Positions 50,988 to 59,475 are shown, numbered from the stretch's first letter. The stretch: 64,000 nt of DNA from JAOEGB01 sp041262585 (GCF_041262585.1 NZ_JBGCBZ010000006.1:186001-250000), one strand, 5' to 3'. Notes: generated by a model from the sequence alone, not told the origin. Program-made: numbers and translations.

Positions 50988-51599
50988 ATGGGAAACATCG
51001 GAGCAGAGCGATTCCTTCCGGCGGAGATCAGCCTGCCCGCCCTCCGGGACGCGGCGCGCTGCTGCGAAGGCTGTGACCTCTACCGGAACGCCACCCAGAC
51101 CGTGTTCGGAGACGGCGCTCCCGACGCCCGCTACATGCTCGTGGGCGAGCAGCCGGGCGATCAGGAGGATCACCAGGGAGCGCCATTCGTCGGACCGGCG
51201 GGCCGGATGCTCGATAAGGCGCTGGAAGAAGCGGGAATCGACCGCGAGACGGTCTACGTGACCAACGCGGTCAAGCATTTCAAGTTCGAGCCGCGCGGCA
51301 AGCGAAGAATTCACCAGAAACCGACGGCGGCCGAGATCGACGCCTGCCGGCCGTGGCTCAACGCCGAGATGCTGCTGGTGGACCCGGCCGTGACGCTGGT
51401 CCTCGGCGCCACAGCGGCGCGAGCCTTGCTGGGGCCGTCCTTCCTGGTGACCCGGCACCGCGGCGAGCCCATCCCGCGTCGCGAGGGCGCGTATTACGTG
51501 GCAACGATCCATCCGTCGGCGATCCTGCGCGCGCCGGACCGGGACACGGCTTACGCGGGCTTCCTCGCCGACCTCAAGGTCGCCGCCACGCTCGCGTGA
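50988..51599 (+). CDS. udgX: UdgX-type uracil-DNA glycosylase
   Basis: The 203-residue protein has GEQPGDQEDHQGAPFVGPAG, TNAVKHFKFEPRGKRRIHQK and the motif 2 HPSAILR. The KRRIH loop is the signature of UdgX, whose His forms a covalent bond to the uracil-excised site in M. smegmatis. CEGC near the start and ACRPW supply iron-sulfur cysteines; the third Cys of family 4 enzymes (KCRPP) is replaced by KHFKF as in UdgX. The start ATG 50988 fits the family N-terminus; a very long open frame upstream is antisense to ideR. Confidence 0.93.
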   Translation: MGNIGAERFLPAEISLPALRDAARCCEGCDLYRNATQTVFGDGAPDARYMLVGEQPGDQEDHQGAPFVGPAGRMLDKALEEAGIDRETVYVTNAVKHFKFEPRGKRRIHQKPTAAEIDACRPWLNAEMLLVDPAVTLVLGATAARALLGPSFLVTRHRGEPIPRREGAYYVATIHPSAILRAPDRDTAYAGFLADLKVAATLA

Positions 51600-51615
51600 G
51601 CCCCGAAAAGTCGCC

Positions 51616-51826
51616 GTGATCATGCACGGTTTCCCGGGAAGCTCAGGGACGTCCGATCTTCCATATCGTGATCATGCACAGATTCCGCCGCTCGTGGCGT
51701 GATGAGCGCCGACACTGTTCGTGATCATGCAGTGTCCCGTCCGGCGGAGCGCGCCCTCGTCGTGCATGATCACGCCGCACAAACCACCACGCGGGACGGC
51801 CCATCCGGGAACACGTGCATGATCAC
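51616..51826. repeat. Five TGATCATGCA-type repeats in both orientations
   Basis: Forward copies lie at 51616-51635 (GTGATCATGCACGGTTTCCC), 51668-51687 (GTGATCATGCACAGATTCCG) and 51721-51739; reverse copies lie near 51763-51774 and 51806-51826. They fill the space between convergent udgX and pdxH. Opposite copies can pair into hairpins. The same family occurs at 12778-12893. Confidence 0.85.
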
Positions 51827-51855
51827 GCCGGTCGGGGCTCAGACGAGCCGGGGGT

Positions 51856-52500
51856 TCAGGGGGCGAGGCGCTCGCGGACCCAGGAGCGCCCGGTGAGGCG
51901 GTAGCGGATCCGGTCGTGCATGCGGTCGGTCTGGCCCTGCCAGAACTCCACCTCCGACGGCATCACCCGGAAGCCACCCCAGAAGTCGGGCACCGGCGGG
52001 TCCTCGGGCCAGCGCTCGGCCAGCTCCCGGTAACGGGCGTCCAACTCCTCCCGCGACCCGACGACGGCCGACTGCCGCGACGCCCAGGCCCCGATGCGGG
52101 AGCCGTACGGGCGGCTGTGGAAGTAGGCGGCGGTCTCGTCGCGCGAGAGCCGTACTGTGCGGCCCTCCACGCGGACCTGACGCCGGATGGGGTGCCAGGG
52201 GAAGAGAAGGCAGGCGCGCGGGTTCTCGGCGAGGTCGCGCCCCTTGCGGGACTCGTAGTTGGTGAAGAAGGAGAAGCCCCGCTCGTCGAACCCCTTGAGG
52301 AGGACGGTCCGGGCCGAGGGACGGCCCCCGGCGGAGCTGGTGGCGAGAATCATGGCGTTGGGTTCGGGAAGCCCGGCGGCGACCGCTTCGGCGAACCACA
52401 GGGTGAACTGCGCCACCGGATCGTCCGCCATGTCGGATTCGAGCAGGGGCTCACCCTCGTAGCTGTGCCGGAGCCCGGGGAGTCGGGAAGCGCTGTCCAC
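51856..52500 (-). CDS. pdxH: Pyridoxamine 5'-phosphate oxidase
   Basis: The 214-residue FMN enzyme makes pyridoxal 5'-phosphate. Motifs include PNAMILATSSAGGRPSARTV (FMN), GFSFFTNYESRKGRDL, the PRACLLFPWHPIRRQVRVEG strand and ROS-type QSAVVGSREEL, ending VRERLAP. The start is GTG 52500 (VDSASRLPGLRHSYEGEPLL). AACAAT/AATACC just upstream suggests a leaderless mRNA. The long open frame to 53661 is antisense to the citrate synthase gene. Confidence 0.93.
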   Translation of the reverse strand: MDSASRLPGLRHSYEGEPLLESDMADDPVAQFTLWFAEAVAAGLPEPNAMILATSSAGGRPSARTVLLKGFDERGFSFFTNYESRKGRDLAENPRACLLFPWHPIRRQVRVEGRTVRLSRDETAAYFHSRPYGSRIGAWASRQSAVVGSREELDARYRELAERWPEDPPVPDFWGGFRVMPSEVEFWQGQTDRMHDRIRYRLTGRSWVRERLAP

Positions 52501-52621
52501 GGAACGGTATTGTTGCGCGCTTGGCAGATGTCTGACGCACCGCCCCCTACCAGGGAGAACGGTGTTTGGGAGGGACCGGGGGCAGACCAGTGACGCCCTG
52601 AGGGTTAAATTGACCCGCCGG

Positions 52622-52637
52622 TATCTCGACATCAAGG
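52622..52637 (+). promoter_or_regulatory. Imperfect palindrome in the citrate synthase leader
   Basis: TATCTCGACATCAAGG contains TCTCGA and TCAAGG half-sites, 35 nt before the start codon. A TTGACC at 52609-52614 lies just ahead. It may be an operator; it is not matched to a known one with confidence. Confidence 0.35.
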
Positions 52638-52671
52638 CTTTGGACTTCACAAGAGAGGGAGGCGGCCGAGT

Positions 52672-53778
52672 ATGTCCGACTTCAAACCCGGGCTCGAAGG
52701 CGTGGTGGCTTTCGAGACCGAGATCGCGGAACCGGACAAAGAAGGGGGCGCCCTTCGTTATCGGGGCGTCGACATCGAAGAGCTTGTGGGCAACGTCTCC
52801 TATGGACACGTCTGGGGCCTGCTCGTCGACAACAAATTCCAGCCGGGCCTGCCCCCGGCGGAGCCGTACCCCGTTCCTGTCCACTCCGGTGACATCCGCG
52901 TCGACGTACAGAGCGCGCTGGCGATGCTGGCCCCCGCCTTCGGCTTCCGGCCGCTGCTCGACGTGGACGACGACCAGGCCCGCGACGACCTCGCGCGCGC
53001 CTCGGTGACCGCCCTGTCGTTCGTCGCCCAGTCCGCCCGCGGCCTGGGACTGCCCATGGTTCCCCAGAAGCGCGTCGACGAGGCCGAGAGCATCGTCGAG
53101 CGATTCATGATCCGCTGGCGCGGTGAGCCCGACCCCAAGCACGTCAAGGCCATCGACGCGTACTGGACCTCCGCCGCCGAGCACGGCATGAACGCCTCCA
53201 CGTTCACCGCCCGGGTGATCGCCTCGACAGGAGCCGACGTTGCCGCGGCCCTGTCGGGCGCGGTGGGCGCGATGTCCGGCCCGCTGCACGGGGGCGCCCC
53301 CGCCCGCGTGCTGCACATGATCGAAGGCGTCGAGCAGATGGGCGACGCCAGGAAGTACGTCCAGAGCGAGCTGGACAAGGGCCAGCGGCTCATGGGCTTC
53401 GGCCACCGGGTCTACCGCGCCGAGGACCCCCGTGCCCGCGTGCTCCGCCGTACGGCCAAGGAGCTCGGCGCGCCGCGTTACGAGGTCGCCGCCGCGCTGG
53501 AGACGGCCGCGCTGGAGGAACTGCACGCCCGCAAGCCGGACCGGGTCCTCGCGACGAACGTGGAGTTCTGGGCAGCGATCATCCTCGACTTCGCCGAGGT
53601 CCCCGCGCACATGTTCACCTCCATGTTCACGTGCGCCCGTACGGCCGGCTGGGCCGCCCACATCCTGGAGCAGAAGCGCACGGGCAGGCTCGTCCGCCCC
53701 AGCGCGACCTACGTGGGCCCGCCGCAGCGCTCGGTCAACGACGTGCCCGGCGCCGGCGAGGTCGTCGGCAAGGTCTGA
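52672..53778 (+). CDS. citA: Citrate synthase 2
   Basis: The 368-residue protein opens MSDFKPGLEGVVAFETEIAE, as in the actinobacterial citrate synthase 2 group. Catalytic residues lie in AAEHGMNAST, MGFGHRVYR and ILDFAEVPAHM. GAMSGPLHGGAPARV is the CoA-side His motif. It condenses oxaloacetate and acetyl-CoA. GGGAGG lies 10 nt upstream. It converges with the large membrane-protein gene. Confidence 0.93.
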   Translation: MSDFKPGLEGVVAFETEIAEPDKEGGALRYRGVDIEELVGNVSYGHVWGLLVDNKFQPGLPPAEPYPVPVHSGDIRVDVQSALAMLAPAFGFRPLLDVDDDQARDDLARASVTALSFVAQSARGLGLPMVPQKRVDEAESIVERFMIRWRGEPDPKHVKAIDAYWTSAAEHGMNASTFTARVIASTGADVAAALSGAVGAMSGPLHGGAPARVLHMIEGVEQMGDARKYVQSELDKGQRLMGFGHRVYRAEDPRARVLRRTAKELGAPRYEVAAALETAALEELHARKPDRVLATNVEFWAAIILDFAEVPAHMFTSMFTCARTAGWAAHILEQKRTGRLVRPSATYVGPPQRSVNDVPGAGEVVGKV

Positions 53779-53802
53779 CCCACCCTCGGCGCAGGCCTGA
53801 CG

Positions 53803-56586
53803 TCATCCTGCCGAATCGACGGCCCGCTCCCCGGAGCGGGCCGTTTCCGAGGCCGTGCCGGTCCGGCGCGCCGTTTCCGAGGCCGTGCCGGTCCGGCGGG
53901 CCGTCTCGGGGGCCGTGCCGCTCGGGCGCGGCGTCCGCACGGGGGCGTCCGGGAGATCTTTGCAGAGGGGGTTCACCTCTGACCTCTCCTCGACTCTCAG
54001 CCGCCCGCAGCGGACCCTGGGGACGGAGCTCCCCGACTTGGAGTCGGCCACCTTCATGATCGCGATGACCTTGTCGACGGGGTCGTGTCTTTCCGTGTCG
54101 GCGAAGTCGATCACCCCGCTCGAACCGTTCCACGCCGAGCTCCCGGAGATGCGGGCGAGCTCGTAGAGGATGTCCCCCTTGCTGGGCAGCGTGCCCGAGC
54201 GATAGGCGGTGCTCGCCGCCTGATAGAAGACGCTGACGGCATCGTAGGTGAGGATGAGATTGTCCTCCGACGCCTTGCTGAGCCTGCCCTGCAGCAGACC
54301 CAGGATGAACCCGGTCGGTGTCGGCCCCGTCCGCCACAGCTCCCGGCTCGCCAGGGCCGAGTAGTAGACCTCGACCCGCTTCAGGCCCTGGATCTGCCCG
54401 CCGTGGTCGGCGACCACCTTGATGACGTCGTCGCCCGCGAGGACCTTCACCTTGTCCGGACCGCACGACTCGCCCTCGACCGCCCGCAGGAAGTCGAGGA
54501 ACTCCGGGGCGCGGCCGGCGTAGAAGTACAGATCCGCATTGCTCCTGCACGCGTCCTGGGTGGCCTTGGTGATGCCTCCTCCCTGGACGCTGTAGTACAC
54601 GGGGTCGTGGAGCCTGATGTGCTCCGCGCTCAGCGCCACAGTGAAGTCGTCGGCCAGGTTGTTCGTGTACTCGTCACCGGGCGACCCGTCCCGGATGATC
54701 ACCGCTGACGGGGACGCCACGCCGGACAGGAGGTCGTGCCGGGCGAACCTGGCGGCCAGCGTCGCCTCTCTGAAGTTCGTCGGGCCCACATGGAAGTAGT
54801 AGGGAGACGGATAGCCCGGGAGGCGGTTGCCGCCGCTGACGTGGATCGAGCCGTCCTGGACGTATCCGAAGCGGTCGGCGGTGGCGGTGGTCCCGACCAT
54901 CGGGATCTTCGCCGCGTGCAGCACCCCGATCCCCTGCTCCACCCCCTCCACGCTCCGTGGGAAGCCCACCACGCCGACCACGTGCGGATCCTGTTCTCCG
55001 AGGCCGCTGATCAGCTCGGCGTCGCGTCGCCCCTGGCCGAAGTCCTCGCCGGAGTTCGCGATCAGAATCTGAAGGCGGGGGGTGCTGGTGACCGCGCGCT
55101 GGTACTCCTCCATGGCCGTCAGCTCGGCAAGGGCGCCCGCGAACCGGGGGTCCTCCGGCGACGGGTTGTTGATCGAGAACTCTCCGAAGAGGACCACGCT
55201 GACGTAGGCCCCGGAGTTCCTGGCGACGGTGTTGTTCTGATCGATCTGCTTGACCAACTTTGTGACCGGGCCGCCGAACAGGCCTTCGGGGGCGGGTCCC
55301 GTGGCGTTGACGATGCCGATGCATTCCGCGCCGATCCGCTCGACCCAGGGGAGGCCGCCGCAGTGCGCGTCGATGTCCTGCTGGTTCCGGATAAGCCACA
55401 CGGCGGGACCGACGAGCAGCAGCGCCACCACGGACCAGTAGCCGATCGCCCGCGCCACGCTCGGGAAGAGCCTCAACCGGTAGTCGTCCCCGGGCGGGGT
55501 CCCGGCCGCGTCGACGACCAGCCTGAGGCGGGGCACCCGCCGCCGGACCGCCTCCCGCCATCCATCGACCACCTTCGGGAGTCGTCCCAGCTCCAGCGGC
55601 GGCGCCGGCGGCCGCTCGGCGGCGAGCGCCTGCGGCGTCGCGGCCAGCACGAGAACCGGGGCCAGCAGCCCTGTCTCCTCTGTGGTCTCCTCCAGGATCC
55701 GCAGGAACCTCTCGTTGGCCTCTCCCGGCTTCCTCGCCTCCAGGACCAGCAGGCCGTACAGGCCGCGGCCCCAGCTCGGCCAGGGGATGGGCCACCTCTT
55801 GTACGCCTGATGGAGGTCCTGGCACATGGCGTGGACCAGCAGCCGGTCGATGTCCGCCTCGCTCGCGTCGGCCAGGCGGAGCGCGTACTTCGGGAGGCGT
55901 TCGAAGCGCTTGCGAGGCAGGTACGGCTGTCGCCTGAACCACCGGTTGAAGAGCGACCCCCGGATGGAGAGCAACGACTGGACCCCGGTGCCCAAAGTGG
56001 CCACGAGCACGCCGAGCACCCAGGGGAGCAGGCCGACGAGGTCCGACGGCCCTCCGAACCACCACGCGGCCACGGTCCCCAGCGGCACCCAGGTGTAGGC
56101 CGCCCGCCCGATGAAGTCGACGGCCGTCCTGCGTCCCCGGTCCCCGCCGTACCGGCCCCTCCGCCAGGCCTTGAGCCGCTCCTTGAACTCCTCCTGGCCC
56201 TTGCGCGATTGCGGATCCGGCGGCCACCGCTTGAAGGAGGTCTCCGCGGCGTCCGCCGCCGGCCGCTCGGCGCGCTGGCGCCGGGCCCACAAAACGAACT
56301 GAACGAGCGGGAAGCGCGGCGCGGGCAGGAACGACCCGCCCACCGGCTTGCCGAGCTGCCCCTGCTCCCCCGCCAGGGCCGAGACGAGATCGCCAAGAGT
56401 CTCGTGCTCTCCCGATCTGACCGAAGCGTGCGGGAGCGAGTCCTCGAACGGCGCGGCGAGCCGCTTGGCGACCTCGAAAGCGTGGTCGGTCTCACCGGTG
56501 ATGACGACGATGGGCAGTGGCGCGTCCGCTCGCCAGAAAAACGGCCTGCGGACCAGTCCCTCGATGACGCCGTGCAGATCGGCCAA
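53803..56586 (-). CDS. 927-residue membrane protein: cytoplasmic domain plus periplasmic-binding domain
   Basis: Start TTG 56586 with GAGGGA 8 nt upstream. Residues 1-160 look like a degenerate NTPase (LPIVVITGETDHAFEVAKRL, no Lys in the loop). Two spans follow near 170-205 and at about 385-403 (IGYWSVVALLLVGPAVWLIR), with a soluble stretch between them. From about 405 to 870 is a type 1 periplasmic-binding (Leu/Ile/Val-type) domain (VSVVLFGEFSINNPSPEDPR, GVVGFPRSVEGVEQGIGVLH, LILTYDAVSVFYQAAS). The end is three near-identical decapeptides (TGTASETARR). No permease gene is nearby, so a sensor role is more likely than transport. The arrangement is not one I can name. Confidence 0.75.
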   Translation of the reverse strand: MADLHGVIEGLVRRPFFWRADAPLPIVVITGETDHAFEVAKRLAAPFEDSLPHASVRSGEHETLGDLVSALAGEQGQLGKPVGGSFLPAPRFPLVQFVLWARRQRAERPAADAAETSFKRWPPDPQSRKGQEEFKERLKAWRRGRYGGDRGRRTAVDFIGRAAYTWVPLGTVAAWWFGGPSDLVGLLPWVLGVLVATLGTGVQSLLSIRGSLFNRWFRRQPYLPRKRFERLPKYALRLADASEADIDRLLVHAMCQDLHQAYKRWPIPWPSWGRGLYGLLVLEARKPGEANERFLRILEETTEETGLLAPVLVLAATPQALAAERPPAPPLELGRLPKVVDGWREAVRRRVPRLRLVVDAAGTPPGDDYRLRLFPSVARAIGYWSVVALLLVGPAVWLIRNQQDIDAHCGGLPWVERIGAECIGIVNATGPAPEGLFGGPVTKLVKQIDQNNTVARNSGAYVSVVLFGEFSINNPSPEDPRFAGALAELTAMEEYQRAVTSTPRLQILIANSGEDFGQGRRDAELISGLGEQDPHVVGVVGFPRSVEGVEQGIGVLHAAKIPMVGTTATADRFGYVQDGSIHVSGGNRLPGYPSPYYFHVGPTNFREATLAARFARHDLLSGVASPSAVIIRDGSPGDEYTNNLADDFTVALSAEHIRLHDPVYYSVQGGGITKATQDACRSNADLYFYAGRAPEFLDFLRAVEGESCGPDKVKVLAGDDVIKVVADHGGQIQGLKRVEVYYSALASRELWRTGPTPTGFILGLLQGRLSKASEDNLILTYDAVSVFYQAASTAYRSGTLPSKGDILYELARISGSSAWNGSSGVIDFADTERHDPVDKVIAIMKVADSKSGSSVPRVRCGRLRVEERSEVNPLCKDLPDAPVRTPRPSGTAPETARRTGTASETARRTGTASETARSGERAVDSAG
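53821..53842 (+). terminator. citA terminator inside the neighbouring gene
   Basis: A perfect 9-bp stem (53821-53829 with 53834-53842) with a 4-nt loop, followed by GTTTCC, lies 42 nt after the citA stop. It is within the last codons of the convergent 927-residue gene. Confidence 0.7.
53841..53930 (-). repeat. 30-bp tandem repeat, three copies, coding
   Basis: Units 53841-53870, 53871-53900 and 53901-53930 are in 30-bp register; the first two differ at one base, the third at several. They code the decapeptide repeats at the C-terminus of the 927-residue protein. Confidence 0.85.
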
Positions 56587-56738
56587 TGCGGGGATCCCTC
56601 TGAAAACTGATCGGAGAGCGGGTTCCTTGTGAAGATCTCAGGGTGGCATCCCGAATCGCGCGTTCGCTATAGATCTCGCATATCTCACATGGCGGACCCG
56701 GGTCGGGACCACCCTCCGGGGTTACTACGCTGGACCAC

Positions 56739-57851
56739 GTGGCTGACATCGTGATTCCCGCTGACATCAAGCCCGCCGACGGCCGTTTCGGCTGCGGGCC
56801 CTCGAAGGTACGCCCCGAGCAGCTCGCCGCGCTCGCCGAGTCCGGCGCGAGCCTGATGGGCACGTCCCACCGCCAGAAGCCCGTCAAGAACCTGGTCGGC
56901 CGGGTTCGCGCGGGGCTGACCGACCTGTTCTCCCTCCCCGAGGGGTACGAGGTCGTGCTCGGCAACGGCGGCACCACGGCGTTCTGGGACATCGCCTCCT
57001 TCGGGTTGATCCGGGAGCGGTCGCAGCACCTCAACTTCGGCGAGTTCTCGTCCAAGTTCGCCACGGTCGCGAAGAAGGCGCCCTGGCTCGGCGAGCCGAC
57101 CGTCATCAAGTCCGAGGTGGGCAGCCACCCGCTTCCGGTGGCCGAGGAGGGCGTGGACGTCTACGCCCTGACCCACAACGAGACCTCGACCGGCGTGGCC
57201 ATGCCGATCAAGCGGGTCGTCGAGGACGACTCGCTGGTCCTGGTCGACGCGACGAGCGGCGCGGGCGGCCTGCCGGTCTCGGCCGAGGAGTTCGACGTCT
57301 ACTACTTCGCGCCCCAGAAGAGCTTCGCCTCAGACGGCGGCCTCTGGCTCGCGCTGTTCTCGCCCAAGGCCCTGGCCCGGGTGTCCGAGATCGCGGAAAG
57401 CGGCCGGTTCGTCCCCGAGTTCTTCAGCCTCCCGACGGCGATCGACAACTCGTCGAAGGACCAGACCTACAACACCCCCGCGGTCGCCACGCTGTTCCTG
57501 CTGGCCGACCAGCTCGACTGGATGAACTCCCAGGGCGGCCTGGCGTGGACGACGGCCCGCACGGCCGACTCCGCCTCGCGGCTGTACACGTGGGCCGAGA
57601 AGACGTCCTACACCACGCCGTTCGTCGCCGACCCGGCGCAGCGCTCCAACGTCGTCGGCACCATCGACTTCGACGACTCCGTGGACGCCGCGGCGGTCGC
57701 CAAGGTCCTGCGGGCCAACGGCATCGTGGACACCGAGCCCTACCGCAAGCTGGGCCGCAACCAGCTCCGCGTCGCGATGTTCCCGGCCATCGACCCGGCC
57801 GACATCGAGGCGCTGACGACCTGCGTCGACTACGTGGTCGAGCGGCTCTAG
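56739..57851 (+). CDS. serC: Phosphoserine aminotransferase
   Basis: The 370-residue PLP enzyme opens MADIVIPADIKPADGRFGCG, the actinobacterial SerC N-terminus. The PLP lysine is in FAPQKSFASDGG and the phosphate pocket in GNGGTTAFWD. It converts 3-phosphohydroxypyruvate to phosphoserine in serine synthesis and takes part in pyridoxine synthesis. The start is GTG 56739; TTACTAC about 10 nt upstream suggests a leaderless mRNA. A strong terminator follows. Confidence 0.93.
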   Translation: MADIVIPADIKPADGRFGCGPSKVRPEQLAALAESGASLMGTSHRQKPVKNLVGRVRAGLTDLFSLPEGYEVVLGNGGTTAFWDIASFGLIRERSQHLNFGEFSSKFATVAKKAPWLGEPTVIKSEVGSHPLPVAEEGVDVYALTHNETSTGVAMPIKRVVEDDSLVLVDATSGAGGLPVSAEEFDVYYFAPQKSFASDGGLWLALFSPKALARVSEIAESGRFVPEFFSLPTAIDNSSKDQTYNTPAVATLFLLADQLDWMNSQGGLAWTTARTADSASRLYTWAEKTSYTTPFVADPAQRSNVVGTIDFDDSVDAAAVAKVLRANGIVDTEPYRKLGRNQLRVAMFPAIDPADIEALTTCVDYVVERL

Positions 57852-57874
57852 AACCGCCCCGCCGTACGGCTGAG

Positions 57875-57905
57875 CAGGCCCGTGCCGCATCGCGGCGCGG
57901 GCCTG
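57875..57905 (+). terminator. serC terminator
   Basis: A 14-bp stem with one G-T wobble (57875-57888 with 57892-57905) and a 3-nt loop is followed by TGGTTTTCTT. Confidence 0.9.
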
Positions 57906-57957
57906 TGGTTTTCTTCTCGGACGGGTCCTGGCCTGCCGTACGGCGGTGCAGGGTCCG

Positions 57958-58578
57958 TCAGGAGGGCTTGCGGCGGCGCAGCAGCCAGGCGGCGAGGACG
58001 CCGCCGATGAGGCCGAAGAGATGCCCCTGCCAGGAGATCCCCGGCTGGCTCGGCAGGGCTCCCCAGAGAATCGAGTAGTAGAGCACGGCGACGACCACGC
58101 CGAGCAAAATGTCGAGGGCCCGGCGATCGAACAGCCCCCGAGCTACGACATAACCGAAATATCCGAAGACGAGGCCGCTCGCGCCCACTGTCAGCGTGTT
58201 GGGCGGGCTGGTGAACCAGACGCCGAGACCGCTCACCACGATGATGAGAAGGCTCGCGGCGAGGAACCGCCCGATCCCCCGGATGGCCGCCAGGAAGCCG
58301 AGGATCAGCAGCGGCACCGAGTTGGCCATCAGGTGCGCGAACCCGGCGTGCAGGAACGGGGCGAAGAGGATCCCGGCCAGGCCGTCCGGCTCGTGCGCGA
58401 CGATCCCGTAGCGGTCGAGGTGTCCGTCCTCGACATAGTCGACGACCTCGATCGCCCACATGGCCGAGACAAGGACGATCATCACGATCGCGCTGCCCAG
58501 TGCCCCACTCAGGAGCCTGGCCGTGCGATCCCGCAGCGACCGGCCGGATGGGGGAAGCCCGGTCCCGGAATCGTTCAT
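57958..58578 (-). CDS. Rhomboid family intramembrane serine protease
   Basis: This 206-residue protein has six predicted spans. The catalytic Ser is in VGASGLVFGYFGY (GxSG) and the His in WQGHLFGLIGGVLAAW; HAGFAHLMANSVPLLILG is the conserved helix 2 segment. It would cleave membrane proteins within the bilayer; substrate unknown. ATG 58578 is used; the open frame continues to 58605. The C-terminal LLRRRKPS is a positive end on the cytoplasmic side. Confidence 0.9.
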   Translation of the reverse strand: MNDSGTGLPPSGRSLRDRTARLLSGALGSAIVMIVLVSAMWAIEVVDYVEDGHLDRYGIVAHEPDGLAGILFAPFLHAGFAHLMANSVPLLILGFLAAIRGIGRFLAASLLIIVVSGLGVWFTSPPNTLTVGASGLVFGYFGYVVARGLFDRRALDILLGVVVAVLYYSILWGALPSQPGISWQGHLFGLIGGVLAAWLLRRRKPS

Positions 58579-58649
58579 GGCTTTACCGTACGCACTCGCG
58601 GTCACGGACGGTCGCTCTGCCCAGATCCCTCCCGATCATTCCTTGCGGG

Positions 58650-58692
58650 ATCCCCCGCGAGAGGCGAGCTGTGGGCGCCTCTCGCGGGGGAT
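58650..58692 (-). terminator. Terminator after the crotonase gene
   Basis: A perfect 17-bp stem (58650-58666 with 58676-58692) with a 9-nt loop starts 12 nt after the stop of the crotonase gene. It is the longest perfect stem found in this window. Confidence 0.92.
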
Positions 58693-58704
58693 GGAGGCGA
58701 TCCG

Positions 58705-59469
58705 TCACTCGCCCTTCCAGACGGGCGCGCGCTTCTCGGCGAAGGCCGCCGCGCCCTCCATGGCGTCCTTCGAGCCGAAGACCGGGTTGATGATCGCTCC
58801 CTGCTTCGCGAACATCTCCTCCCGTGGCCAGTCGGCGGACTCCACGATCACCTTCTTGGTCGCCGCGAGCGCCAGAGGGGCGTTCGCCGCGATCGCGCGG
58901 GCCATGGCGAGGGCCCCGTCGAGGGCCTCCCCCGCGGGTGTGATCCGGTTGACCAGCCCCAGCTCGTAGAGCCGGGACGCGGGGTAGTGGTCTCCGGTCA
59001 GGGCGATCTCCATGGCCACGTGGTACGGAATGCGGCGCGGCAGCCGCATGATCCCGCCCGCGCCGGCCACCAGGCCGCGCTTGGGCTCCGGCAGGCCGAA
59101 CCTGGCCTCCTCGGAGGCGACGACGATGTCGCACGCGAGGGCCAGCTCGAAGCCGCCCGCGAGGGCATAGCCCTCGATCGCGGCGATGAGCGGCTTCAGC
59201 GGCGGGGCCTCGGTCAGCCCGCCGAGCCCGCGGCCCTCGACGACGGGAATGTCGCCGTTGAGGAAGCCCTTCAGGTCCATGCCCGCGGAGAACGTGCCGC
59301 CCGCGCCCGTGAGGACGATGACCGACACGTCCTCGCGCTCGTCCAGCTCGTCCAGGGCGGCGGCGATGCCGCGCGCCACGGCGCCGTTGATCGCGTTCCT
59401 GGCCTGCGGCCGGTTGATCGTGGTGACGGCGACGCCGCCGTCCACCGATAGAAGAACCTCGTCAGACAC
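58705..59469 (-). CDS. Enoyl-CoA hydratase/isomerase (crotonase family)
   Basis: This 254-residue protein has the oxyanion-hole segments GTFSAGMDLKGFL and AIEGYALAGGFELALACDIV, and the catalytic region FGLPEPKRGLVAGAGGIMRL with Glu. GTG 59469 is 6 nt after the SDR gene, so the two form an operon. Members hydrate enoyl-CoA or do related reactions; the exact one is not clear from sequence. Confidence 0.88.
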   Translation of the reverse strand: MSDEVLLSVDGGVAVTTINRPQARNAINGAVARGIAAALDELDEREDVSVIVLTGAGGTFSAGMDLKGFLNGDIPVVEGRGLGGLTEAPPLKPLIAAIEGYALAGGFELALACDIVVASEEARFGLPEPKRGLVAGAGGIMRLPRRIPYHVAMEIALTGDHYPASRLYELGLVNRITPAGEALDGALAMARAIAANAPLALAATKKVIVESADWPREEMFAKQGAIINPVFGSKDAMEGAAAFAEKRAPVWKGE

Positions 59470-59475
59470 TTGACC

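Noticed and set aside
51856..53661. 601-codon minus-strand frame running through pdxH and the citA antisense
   Set aside because: Only the part from 52500 down matches pdxH; the upstream part is antisense to citrate synthase.
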